From IMG/VR virus record IMGVR_UViG_3300013137_000076, positions 1-29,001 of that record: DNA of 29,001 bases, one strand, 5' to 3'. The notes under the pieces were generated by a model. That model worked only from the letters and a program-made list of their open reading frames with translations. It searched no databases and was not told the DNA's origin. Position numbers and translations under genes: made by a program. The DNA comes from a virus. The first letter of the stretch is position 1. Every line of letters begins with the position of its first letter. Positions 6,324 to 13,686 of this stretch are shown piece by piece.

Positions 6324-6793
6324 TTCGAGAACCCTCCGCATATAAATTTTGCGTCGCCTCCGAGCGAAATAACAAGCTCAATAAATCGTAATTGAGCGCG
6401 CTCGCGCTCGGTGCCGGCAAACGTCCAGCCGGGCGCCTTGCACTCCCGCGCGATAAACTGCCCGATAGTATGGCCGACAAAATTCGGCGTAATTAAAACC
6501 GGGCGTATCCCTATCAGATCCGACGACTTTATTACCACGTTTAATTTCGCCGAATCGTTCGCGAGGCCGTACCGAATAAAATCGCCGTTGTCCGTATACG
6601 CGGCCCCGACATTATTTCGGAATAAACGCGCGCCGGCCCGGCTCGCCTCGATCCGCGCGAGGGCCATAACGTCGGCCTCGGTTTTAACGATCGACGGTAA
6701 TACGACCTCCGCCTCGTCGATTCCGACGAGGCGTTTTAAATCGTCGAGCGCCGTCGCCGGAATACCATGTTTAACCGCCCATTGTGTCAGCAT
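6320..6793 (-). CDS. VRR-NUC domain nuclease, 157 aa
   Basis: The C-terminal two thirds fit the small phage VRR-NUC (PD-(D/E)XK) family. An RNN motif (59-61) precedes SSDLIGI with putative Asp92, then ARECKAPGW with Glu117 and Lys119, and the IGQFIARE segment typical of the fold. These proteins are often encoded beside SF2 helicases in phage replication modules and are thought to cut branched DNA. The gene overlaps the helicase by seven bases (ATGCTGA) and the HTH gene by four, so all three are likely translated together. The first 45 residues are a helical extension. Confidence 0.85.
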   Translation of the reverse strand: MLTQWAVKHGIPATALDDLKRLVGIDEAEVVLPSIVKTEADVMALARIEASRAGARLFRNNVGAAYTDNGDFIRYGLANDSAKLNVVIKSSDLIGIRPVLITPNFVGHTIGQFIARECKAPGWTFAGTERERAQLRFIELVISLGGDAKFICGGFSK

Positions 6794-8418
6794 GTTTTTA
6801 AATCCTCGTTAATGCGCTCCGCCAATAGTAGGGCCGCCGGTTCCCCGAGCGACTGCGCTGTTAATACGTCGACGCCGTATTTAAAAAAAAACCTTTTATA
6901 ACTTTCCCGATCCGGCCGGCCGAGGGCCCGTTGTAACCCGCCCCAACATGCTATTGAATACCGTAAAACCGCTTGCGCGTCTTGCTGTTTAACGTGCCTT
7001 TTTGTATGCGCGAGCTCGCCCAAAAACGGCGCGCCCTTTGCGCGCAATTCCGCCGCGAACAACGGGGCCGGCATATCGACACGATCGACGAGGCCCCGCA
7101 ACCGCGCGAGCGCGATCGAATCGAGCTCGACGAGATCGCCGTCGACTTGTTCCGGCGTCGATCGGGCGGCCGGGATATAAAGCTCGCCGCAATACGGACA
7201 CGCGAGTAAAACGCGCTCGTACACCCCGAGGCATTTCGCGCAAACGCGGCACGGTATTGCCCCGTCGTTCGCGGCGCGTGCCGTACGATCCCGGCGGTCG
7301 AGCGTCCAAACGCGCGCGCCGTCCGGGAGGCCGTGGCGAATAACGTTCGATACGTGATCGATTATAACGGCGTGGCTTTTTCCCTCGAGCGGGCGTAACG
7401 CCCGGCCGAATTGTTGCGCGAATAGGGCATAACTTTGCGTCGGCCGGGCCATTGATACGACTTCGATCGCCGGCAAATCGAAACCCTCGCCGAACAAATC
7501 AACGTTGACAAGCTGTAACAGATCCCGGCGGGCAAATTTACGCAATACATTAACGCGCTCGGCGTCGGGCGTTTCCGCGGTAACAACGGCCGCCGGCACC
7601 CTCGCGGCGTTAAAACGATCCGCTATAATTCCGGCCGTTTCAACGTCCGGGGCGAACGTTACGCCGAGTTTACCCGGGGCGATTTTTTTATAATGTTCGA
7701 CGACGTCGCCAATTACTCGAGATCGACGAACAGCCCGCGCCGCCGAGGCGCGATCGTAATCCCCGCCGGCCGTTATACGGATCGCCGCGAGATCGATATC
7801 CGCGGGCGGAGCGAATACTCGGTAATCCGATAAAAATCCAGCGTCGATTAATTCACGCATGCCGGGCCCGGTAATTAACGAATCGAAAAACCCGTCCGCA
7901 TGCCGACCGAGGCCGCGGCCGTCCGCGCGCGTGGGCGTGGCCGTAACACCGAGGCCCCGGGCGTTAGAAAACATTTCAACCGCGGCGCCCCATTTATTGC
8001 TTTTTAAAACGTGGTGCGCCTCGTCCATAACCCATAAACGCACCGATTGACACCACGGGGCCAGCGCGGGCCCGCGTCGTATTAATGTATCGACCCCGGC
8101 GACTGCGACGAGCGCGTCCGGGCGATAGTACGATTTATTATAATCCGTAATATGTACCGATACGGCAAGTTTTATAATATTCCGGGGCCCAATTATTTTG
8201 TGGAATACGTGCTCGCGATTTAACGCCGCGGAAATTTGACAAACGAGCTCTTGGCGATGCGCTACCGCGCACGCCGGAGCATTAACTCCCCGAATGATAT
8301 CGGAAAACACGACTGTTTTACCGCCGCCCGTCGGTAATACCGCGAGTACGTTTTTATCGCCGGACGACCAGCGCGTTATAATTTCCGATTTTAAATTTGC
8401 TTGATACGGCCGGAGCAT
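6787..8418 (-). CDS. SF2 DEAH-box helicase with zinc-ribbon insert, 543 aa
   Basis: Canonical SF2 motifs are present: RPYQ (3-6), Walker A PTGGGKT (29-35), DEAH (132-135), TATP (159-162), and a C-terminal RecA lobe with an FGRALRP motif VI. Past this a CRVCAKC...CPYC cluster at about 392-415 forms a probable zinc ribbon, and a helical tail follows. It resembles phage DNA helicases of the RadD/UvsW-like type and likely remodels replication or recombination intermediates together with the VRR-NUC nuclease. It is the first gene of the leftward arm. The ATG at 8418 lies about 40 bases from the inferred transcription start and has no clear Shine-Dalgarno sequence, only an A/T-rich leader. Confidence 0.88.
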   Translation of the reverse strand: MLRPYQANLKSEIITRWSSGDKNVLAVLPTGGGKTVVFSDIIRGVNAPACAVAHRQELVCQISAALNREHVFHKIIGPRNIIKLAVSVHITDYNKSYYRPDALVAVAGVDTLIRRGPALAPWCQSVRLWVMDEAHHVLKSNKWGAAVEMFSNARGLGVTATPTRADGRGLGRHADGFFDSLITGPGMRELIDAGFLSDYRVFAPPADIDLAAIRITAGGDYDRASAARAVRRSRVIGDVVEHYKKIAPGKLGVTFAPDVETAGIIADRFNAARVPAAVVTAETPDAERVNVLRKFARRDLLQLVNVDLFGEGFDLPAIEVVSMARPTQSYALFAQQFGRALRPLEGKSHAVIIDHVSNVIRHGLPDGARVWTLDRRDRTARAANDGAIPCRVCAKCLGVYERVLLACPYCGELYIPAARSTPEQVDGDLVELDSIALARLRGLVDRVDMPAPLFAAELRAKGAPFLGELAHTKRHVKQQDAQAVLRYSIACWGGLQRALGRPDRESYKRFFFKYGVDVLTAQSLGEPAALLLAERINEDLKTC

Positions 8419-8453
8419 TTATTTTTTAATCCGAAAAAAATTAAAATTTTGTA

Positions 8454-8480
8454 TTGACAACGCCGTTTATATGCTATATT
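8454..8480 (+). promoter_or_regulatory. Rightward sigma70-type promoter
   Basis: The -35 TTGACA (8454-8459) matches the consensus exactly. The -10 is TATATT (8475-8480), preceded by TG one base upstream (extended -10), with a 15-base spacer; a 17-base spacer would give TATTAC instead. The inferred start near 8487 leaves a leader of about 45 bases before the AAGGAGG-preceded ATG at 8532. It overlaps the leftward promoter. Confidence 0.75.
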
Positions 8481-8494
8481 ACCGTACGTGTCAA
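8466..8494 (-). promoter_or_regulatory. Leftward sigma70-type promoter
   Basis: Read on the - strand, TTGACA (8494-8489) and TATAAA (8471-8466) are separated by exactly 17 bases, near-consensus on both elements. The inferred start is near 8459, about 40 bases before the helicase ATG at 8418. Its -10 lies inside the spacer of the rightward promoter, and the rightward -10 lies inside its own spacer. Confidence 0.78.
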
Positions 8495-8531
8495 CAAAAT
8501 TTTTTTAACCCATTACAAGGAGGTAACACGT

Positions 8532-9335
8532 ATGGACGTAACAATCACAATCCCGATCCCTAACGATCGCGCCGACGAAATTATTTCGTCCCTCGTCGCG
8601 ATAGTCGCCGCCGGCAAACCGGCCGCACAACTCGCCGCGAGCTCCGGAATCATTATCGATAAAACCGGAGCGACGCCCGCGCTCCCGGCCGCACCGGCCG
8701 CACCGGCCGCACCGGCCGCACCGGTCGCACCGGTCGCACCCGTCGCACCGATCGCACCGATCGCACCGATCGCACCGATCGCACCGGTCGACCTCGGCGT
8801 CGTCGAAACGGATTCGGCCGGCCTCCCGTGGGACGAGCGTATACACTCGCGCACCCGGGCAAAAATCGCCGGCGGAGCGTGGCGCACTAAACGCGGCGTC
8901 GATCCTGCGCTCGTCGAGCAGGTACGGGCCGAGCTCCGCGCCCTTATGAACATACCGTCGCCGGCCGCACCCGTCGCACCGGCCGCACCGGCCGACGCGG
9001 CCGCGCTTTTTGGCCCCGGGGTTAGCGTATCGCCCGGCGCCGCCGTAATGCTCGCCGCAGATAACCCGCTGGCCGCACCGGCCGCACCGGCCGCACCGGC
9101 CGCACCGGCCGCACCGGCCGCACCGATCGCACCGATCGCACCGATCGCACCCGAGGGCGAAAAAATTCCGGCGACGTTTTCGGAATTTGTCGGCGCGCTT
9201 ATAATGCGCGGAATACCGACCGAGCATATTAACGCAACGCTACAAAAACACGGCGTCGCGTCCCTGCCCTTGCTGGCGATGCGCGCGGATCTTATTCCGA
9301 CGTTGTGGAGGGAATTATGCCCGGGCATGCACTAA
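8532..9335 (+). CDS. Phage protein with Ala-Pro repeat linkers, 267 aa
   Basis: The order is: an N-terminal domain (1-50); an 11-unit Pro-(Ala/Val/Ile)-Ala linker (52-84); a central segment (about 85-139) with GLPWDERIHSRTRAKIAGG and WRTKRGVDPALVEQVRAEL; a short second linker; a third 9-unit linker (180-206); and a C-terminal helical domain (208-267, TFSEFVGALIMRGIPTEHI...). To my knowledge the LPWD-RIHS...W-RGVD pattern recurs in phage proteins encoded beside replication genes, without known biochemistry. The modular bead-and-linker form suggests a scaffold or adaptor for the replication proteins of its operon, which is inference. Start 8532 follows AAGGAGG; it is the first gene after the promoter. 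It overlaps the next gene by 19 bases. Confidence 0.72.
   Translation: MDVTITIPIPNDRADEIISSLVAIVAAGKPAAQLAASSGIIIDKTGATPALPAAPAAPAAPAAPVAPVAPVAPIAPIAPIAPIAPVDLGVVETDSAGLPWDERIHSRTRAKIAGGAWRTKRGVDPALVEQVRAELRALMNIPSPAAPVAPAAPADAAALFGPGVSVSPGAAVMLAADNPLAAPAAPAAPAAPAAPAAPIAPIAPIAPEGEKIPATFSEFVGALIMRGIPTEHINATLQKHGVASLPLLAMRADLIPTLWRELCPGMH
8685..8783 (+). repeat. 9-bp tandem repeat, 11 units (Pro-Ala-Ala type)
   Basis: There are eleven in-frame units in near-ordered blocks: four CCGGCCGCA, then three CCGGTCGCA-type (one starting CCC), then four CCGATCGCA. They encode PAA, PVA and PIA. The block order suggests growth by slippage or unequal exchange after point changes. Confidence 0.9.
9069..9149 (+). 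repeat. 9-bp tandem repeat, 9 units (Pro-Ala-Ala type)
   Basis: One CTGGCCGCA, five CCGGCCGCA and three CCGATCGCA units lie in frame, encoding LAA, five PAA and three PIA. This is the same unit as at 8685-8783 in the same gene, again with the PIA form grouped at the 3' end. Confidence 0.9.
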
Positions 9336-10489
9336 TACCCCCGAGCTCCGCCGCCGCATGGGTTAATTGCCCCATGTGCGTAACGGCCGCCCTTATGTAT
9401 TCGAGCGACGAGGAAACCGCCGCCGCTCGAGCGGGCCGGTGCGCGCATGCGGTCGCGGAGCGTATTATCGACGAGGCTCGGCGCATACTAGTTACCGGCG
9501 AAAATTTTACGCCGACGTTTAACGATATGTATACGCTTGTCGGCCCGGAAATCGACGGCGAAACCGTTACCGAGGATATGATCGCCGGCGCCCGTTTATA
9601 CTCCGACGATTTTTTATCGACGGTAAAAACATTATCGGTACACGATACGCCGCTACATACCGCCGGCGAGGTCGCGCTTCGATGCCCGAGAATACACGCG
9701 GAATCATTCGGCACGCTCGACCGGTTTTTATACGCTCCGGCGCGTCGGACGTTGATCCTATGGGAGTATAAATTCGGGTATATCGTCGTCGAACCGTTCG
9801 AGAATTGGCAATTAATAAATTATTTTTCCGGTTTGCTTGATTTACTCGATATCGTCCATGACGCGGAGTTATACGTCGAATTTCGCGTCGTACAGCCCCG
9901 GGCGTATCATCGGCTCGGCCCTGTGCGTACGTGGTGCACAACGGGCGGCGCCCTGCGCGCGTACGTTAACCGGCTCGAGCACGCCGCAACCGTGGCGCTC
10001 GGCCCGAACCCGGTCGCGCAATCCGGCCCGCATTGTAAATACTGCCCGGGCCGGCATGCGTGCGAGGCCGCCCGCGTGGCCGGCTTGCAACTGTACGAGG
10101 CCGCGACGCTCGAACTCCCGGCCGAGCTTCCGCCCGGGGCGCTCGGTACGCAATTAACAATAATCCGCCGGGCGCTCGATCAACTCCGGGCGCTCGATAC
10201 GGCGTACTCGGAGCGCGTATTCGCGGCCATTAAAACCGGGGCCGTCGTGCCCGGCTGGTGCTCGAAACCGGCGTACGGGCGCGAGGCGTGGAGCGCGCAA
10301 ATCGAAAACGTTTTAAAACTCGGCGAACTGTTTAACGTCGACCTGTCAAACCCGGGAGTAAAAACCCCGGCACAAGCTAAAAAACTCGGGATCCCTGCGA
10401 ACATAATCGCCGGGTATACGACCCGAGAAAACGCCGGCTTTAAACTCGAGCCGGAAAATACAAACCGTATCAAGGAGGCTTTTTTATGA
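9317..10489 (+). CDS. RecB/Cas4-like PD-(D/E)XK nuclease (DUF2800 type), 390 aa
   Basis: The nuclease core shows LDRFLY (putative Asp135) followed by LWEYKFGY (Glu150-x-Lys152), then a helix with NWQLINYFSGL corresponding to the RecB motif Q-x3-Y. Cysteines at 18 near the N-terminus and at 240, 243 and 249 (C-x2-C-x5-C) match the four-Cys iron-sulfur cage of AddB/Cas4-type nucleases. The N-terminal PPSSAAAWVNCP is also typical of the family. It probably processes DNA ends during replication or recombination. ATG 9317 has GGAGGG five bases upstream; the upstream GTG at 9305 is less likely. The gene overlaps both neighbours slightly. Confidence 0.85.
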   Translation: MPGHALIPPSSAAAWVNCPMCVTAALMYSSDEETAAARAGRCAHAVAERIIDEARRILVTGENFTPTFNDMYTLVGPEIDGETVTEDMIAGARLYSDDFLSTVKTLSVHDTPLHTAGEVALRCPRIHAESFGTLDRFLYAPARRTLILWEYKFGYIVVEPFENWQLINYFSGLLDLLDIVHDAELYVEFRVVQPRAYHRLGPVRTWCTTGGALRAYVNRLEHAATVALGPNPVAQSGPHCKYCPGRHACEAARVAGLQLYEAATLELPAELPPGALGTQLTIIRRALDQLRALDTAYSERVFAAIKTGAVVPGWCSKPAYGREAWSAQIENVLKLGELFNVDLSNPGVKTPAQAKKLGIPANIIAGYTTRENAGFKLEPENTNRIKEAFL

Positions 10490-11358
10490 TTCAAATCACT
10501 TCACCCGTCGGCCGGCTCGTTCAAGGGCACCCGATGAAATCAAACCCCGTTATCGACGACCGTACGAATACGCCGAAAATGCGCGCGGACGGTATAACCC
10601 CGCGGTTACAAACGTTTGTCGCGATCGCTATCCCAAAAGGCCCGGAAGCGCATTGGAATCAAACCGACTGGGGCCGCGCTATATGGACGACCGGCGCCTC
10701 CGCATGGCCGGCCGGCGAATATAACGCGCCAGCGTTCGCGTGGAAAGTAACCGACGGCGATTCGACGGTACCGAATAAACGCGGCAAGATCCCGCGCGAT
10801 TCCGAGGGCTTTCCCGGGCATTGGATTATTAAAGCCACGACCGAGCTTTCGATCCGTTGTTTTCATTTCGGCAAATACGAGGCGCATCAAGTAATACAGA
10901 ATCCCGCCGAGATAAAAACCGGCGATTATATCCGGCTCGTATTGTCGGTTAAAAGCAACGACTCCCGACAAACCCCCGGCATGTATATTAACCCGGAGTT
11001 GTGCGAACTGTACCGGGCCGGCCAGCCGATTATATCCGATGGCGGCGCGTCCGCGGCGGATACTTTCGGGGCCACGCCCGCCACGCTCCCGGCTGGCGCC
11101 GTGCTCGATACGACCCCCGTCGGCGCCCCCGTCGGGCCGGCCGCACCGGCCGCCGGAGCTATGCCGGCATACACCCCGGCGCCGGATTTCTTGCGGCCCG
11201 GAGCACCGGCCGCACCGGCCGCACCGGCCGCACCGGCCGCACCGGCCGCACCGGCGCCCGTTATTCGCCGCATGGTTAACGGCGTCGCGTACCCGGAGGC
11301 CGATTTACGCGCGGCCGGATGGAATGACGCGCAAATCGCAGGGCTCCCGGTCGCATGA
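10486..11358 (+). CDS. Putative ssDNA-binding protein (DUF2815-like) with Ala-Pro linker, 290 aa
   Basis: The N-terminal 180 residues resemble DUF2815-like phage proteins: RLVQGHP, a central aromatic beta-rich part (AFAWKVTDGD, GHWIIKATTEL) and GDYIRLVLSVKSND...GMYINPELCEL. Family members lie beside DUF2800 nucleases and PolA in phage replication modules and are regarded as likely helix-destabilising proteins. An Ala-Pro-rich linker (about 205-260) follows, then a C-terminal tail (RMVNGVAYPEADLRAAGWNDAQIAGL) that could contact partners as SSB tails do. The start overlaps the nuclease stop by four bases and has AAGGAGG upstream. The stop overlaps the polymerase start by four bases. Confidence 0.72.
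   Translation: MIQITSPVGRLVQGHPMKSNPVIDDRTNTPKMRADGITPRLQTFVAIAIPKGPEAHWNQTDWGRAIWTTGASAWPAGEYNAPAFAWKVTDGDSTVPNKRGKIPRDSEGFPGHWIIKATTELSIRCFHFGKYEAHQVIQNPAEIKTGDYIRLVLSVKSNDSRQTPGMYINPELCELYRAGQPIISDGGASAADTFGATPATLPAGAVLDTTPVGAPVGPAAPAAGAMPAYTPAPDFLRPGAPAAPAAPAAPAAPAAPAPVIRRMVNGVAYPEADLRAAGWNDAQIAGLPVA
11206..11250 (+). repeat. 9-bp tandem repeat, 5 identical units (Pro-Ala-Ala)
   Basis: Five identical CCGGCCGCA units encode the linker of the ssDNA-binding candidate. The nucleotide unit is the same as in the gene at 8532-9335, about 2 kb upstream in the same orientation, so the arrays are direct repeats. Confidence 0.9.
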
Positions 11359-13478
11359 TAATAAACACGCCGCCGCCCCCGCCGCCGCCCGACCGCGTGG
11401 CCCGTATCGATTTCGAAACGTATTCCGAGGCCGGGTATATTTTTAACCCGGATCGTAACCGCTGGGAATCGATCGCGGCCTCGCCGCCCCACGGGATCGG
11501 CGCGGTCGGCGCGGCTGTTTATTCGGAGCACGAATCGACCGAAATTCTATCTCTCGCGTATGAACTTCCGGACGGACGGGGCTCGCGTTTTTGGGCCCCG
11601 GGCCTCCCGGATCCGGCCGACCTGTTCGAGCATATCCGGGCCGGCGGACTTGTCGAGGCGCATAACTCCGCGTTTGAGTTTTATATATGGCGCAACGTGG
11701 CCGCGGCTCGCCTCGGCTGGCCCGAATTACCGCTCCGGCTTTTGCGCTGTTCAATGGCCCGGGCCCGCGCGTTTTCTGTCCCGGGATCCCTCGAGGGCGC
11801 CGGCGTCGCGCTCGGGGCCGACATTAAAAAAAGCGCGGACGGCGCCCGCTTGTTACGTAAGTTTTCGATACCGCGGAACCCCTCGAAAAACGACACACGG
11901 CGGCGTATACGCCCCGAGGACGACACCGCGGACGCCGCCCGCCTGTATGCCTATAATTTGCAAGATATCGCCGCCGAGGCCGAAATACGACGCCGTACGC
12001 CCGAATTATCACCGGTCGAGCTTTCGACGTGGTATCTCGATCAGCGAATAAACGCCCGGGGCGTTTGTATTGACACGTCCGCGCTCGATAACTGTATCGA
12101 GATCGTCCGACAAGCCGATTATAAATACACCCGGGAGTTAATGATTTTAACAAACGGGGCCGTAACGAGCGCCTCCGAAATCGCAAAGTTACAAAATTGG
12201 CTCGCCGGGATCGATTGCCCGATATACGCCCTCGACTCGGATACGGTCGCGTATCATTTACGCCGGCCGGATCTCGACCCCCGGGCCCGCCGCGCGCTCG
12301 AGATCCGCGAAATATTATCGTCGGCGAGCGTTAAAAAAACGGCCGCCATATCCCGCCGGCTATGCCGGGACGGCCGGCTCCGGGATCTATTCGCCTTTTG
12401 CGGCGCCGAGCGTACGGGGCGCTGGGCCGGCCGCGGGCCGCAACCGCAAAACCTCCCGCGCTCCGGCCCGAATATCGGCGCGGAATGGAACCCGGCCGCC
12501 GTGGAGGCCGCGCTCGACGTTATCGCGCTCCGATCCCTGCCGACGGTCGAACTTGTTTATAAAAACGCCCTCGAGGCCGTGGCCGGCTGTTTACGCGGGC
12601 TTTTTGTCGCCGGGCCCGGTAAAGATCTTATATGCTCGGATTATACCGCGATCGAGGCCGTCGTGCTGGCCGAGCTCGCCGGCGAGGCGTGGCGATCCGA
12701 GGTATTTAAAACGCACGGCATGATTTACGAAACGTCGGCGTCGCGTATAACCGGTATACCGTTCGAGCATTATATCGAGCATAAAAAAAACACCGGCGAG
12801 CACCACCCGACGCGAAACAAAATCGGCAAGGTCGCCGAGCTCGCCTCGGGATACGGCGGAGGCGTGGGCGCGTGGAAACAATTCGGGGCCGATAAACATA
12901 TCGGATCCGACGAGGATATTTTAAAAGCTGTCCGAGCATGGCGCACGGCCTCGCCGGCGATCGTCGATTTTTGGTACGGCGTCGAGCGCGCGGCGATCCG
13001 GGCCGTCGAGGATCCCGGGCAAGTTTATTTTTACAGATCGATACAGTACCAGACACGCGGCGGCGTGCTTTATTGCCGGCTCCCGTCCGGGCGCGAGATC
13101 GCGTACCACGCGCCCGAGCTTGTCCCGGATCGCACGGCCGGCGGTAAACAGGTACTCGGGTTAACGTACCTCGGAAATAATTCCGACAATAAAAGCGGCG
13201 CGCGCGGCTGGAGGCGACTCCGGACGTATGGCGGAAAATTAACCGAAAATATCGTACAGGCGACGTCCCGGGATATATTGGCAAACGCAATGCTCGCCCT
13301 CGATCGCGCCGGGTATCCGATTGTTTTACACGTCCACGACGAAATCGTCGCCGAGGTGCCGGAAGGATTCGGATCGGTTGCCGAGCTCGAGGGCATTATG
13401 TCAACCCTGCCGGCGTGGGCGGTCGGCTGGCCGGTGCGCGCCTCCGGGGGCTGGCGCGGTAAACGATACAAAAAATAA
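11355..13478 (+). CDS. polA: DNA polymerase, family A, with 3'-5' exonuclease domain, 707 aa
   Basis: After a seven-proline run, RIDFETYSE supplies exonuclease motif I (Asp19, Glu21). The polymerase part shows motif A (ICSDYTAIEAVVLAELAGE, about residue 428), a motif-B-like RNKIGKVAELASGYG (about 485-500) and motif C VLHVHDEIVAE (about 659). There is no 5'-3' exonuclease domain, as usual for phage enzymes; the length is also usual. It would be the replicative polymerase. The start overlaps the upstream gene by four bases (ATGA). The 11371-11393 region is very C-rich because of the proline run. A short SEC-C gene follows. Confidence 0.92.
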   Translation: MIINTPPPPPPPDRVARIDFETYSEAGYIFNPDRNRWESIAASPPHGIGAVGAAVYSEHESTEILSLAYELPDGRGSRFWAPGLPDPADLFEHIRAGGLVEAHNSAFEFYIWRNVAAARLGWPELPLRLLRCSMARARAFSVPGSLEGAGVALGADIKKSADGARLLRKFSIPRNPSKNDTRRRIRPEDDTADAARLYAYNLQDIAAEAEIRRRTPELSPVELSTWYLDQRINARGVCIDTSALDNCIEIVRQADYKYTRELMILTNGAVTSASEIAKLQNWLAGIDCPIYALDSDTVAYHLRRPDLDPRARRALEIREILSSASVKKTAAISRRLCRDGRLRDLFAFCGAERTGRWAGRGPQPQNLPRSGPNIGAEWNPAAVEAALDVIALRSLPTVELVYKNALEAVAGCLRGLFVAGPGKDLICSDYTAIEAVVLAELAGEAWRSEVFKTHGMIYETSASRITGIPFEHYIEHKKNTGEHHPTRNKIGKVAELASGYGGGVGAWKQFGADKHIGSDEDILKAVRAWRTASPAIVDFWYGVERAAIRAVEDPGQVYFYRSIQYQTRGGVLYCRLPSGREIAYHAPELVPDRTAGGKQVLGLTYLGNNSDNKSGARGWRRLRTYGGKLTENIVQATSRDILANAMLALDRAGYPIVLHVHDEIVAEVPEGFGSVAELEGIMSTLPAWAVGWPVRASGGWRGKRYKK

Positions 13479-13491
13479 AAAGAGCGAATAT

Positions 13492-13686
13492 ATGAACATA
13501 AAAAAAATTATCGGATCCGTTTTATTATTCTTTTTCCCCCTCGCCGGCCGGACGTATATACGCCCGGTTAAAATAGGGCGTAATTCCGCATGCCCCTGCG
13601 GATCCGGGCGAAAATATAAACATTGTCATTTATCAGAAAACGAGCGCGAGATATGGACAAAATTTTACCGACAACGCAGATTTTAA
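13492..13686 (+). CDS. SEC-C motif micro-protein with N-terminal membrane helix, 64 aa
   Basis: The C-terminal half contains ACPCGSGRKYKHCH (Cys34, Cys36, Cys45, His46), the zinc-binding SEC-C motif known from the C-terminus of SecA and many small proteins. It is preceded by a hydrophobic segment at about 6-18 (IIGSVLLFFFPLA) after a basic start (MNIKK), which would place the motif at the membrane. I chose ATG 13492; the long in-frame extension to 13321 lies inside the polymerase gene and is a shadow. The ribosome binding site is weak (AAAGAG). It overlaps a further small gene by 34 bases. Its function in the phage is unknown; an effect on SecA/SecB-dependent export or an anti-host role is speculation. 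Confidence 0.6.
   Translation: MNIKKIIGSVLLFFFPLAGRTYIRPVKIGRNSACPCGSGRKYKHCHLSENEREIWTKFYRQRRF

Noticed and set aside
8685-8783. Possible CRISPR array or iteron origin in the repeat region
   Set aside because: Units are 9 bp without spacers and stay in codon phase within a translated gene, so they are coding linkers. An iteron role cannot be excluded but is not supported.
8505-9227. - strand frame rich in Arg-Cys-Asp repeats
   Set aside because: Another frame of the same repeat DNA. The Cys/Arg/Asp periodicity comes from the 9-bp unit and not from a coding constraint.
8513-9328. Long - strand frame with collagen-like Gly-Ala-Ile/Gly-Ala-Ala repeats
   Set aside because: It is the reverse complement of the 9-bp repeats of the real + strand gene. 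It has no ribosome binding site, would run against the operon, and other antisense frames over the same repeats are equally open.
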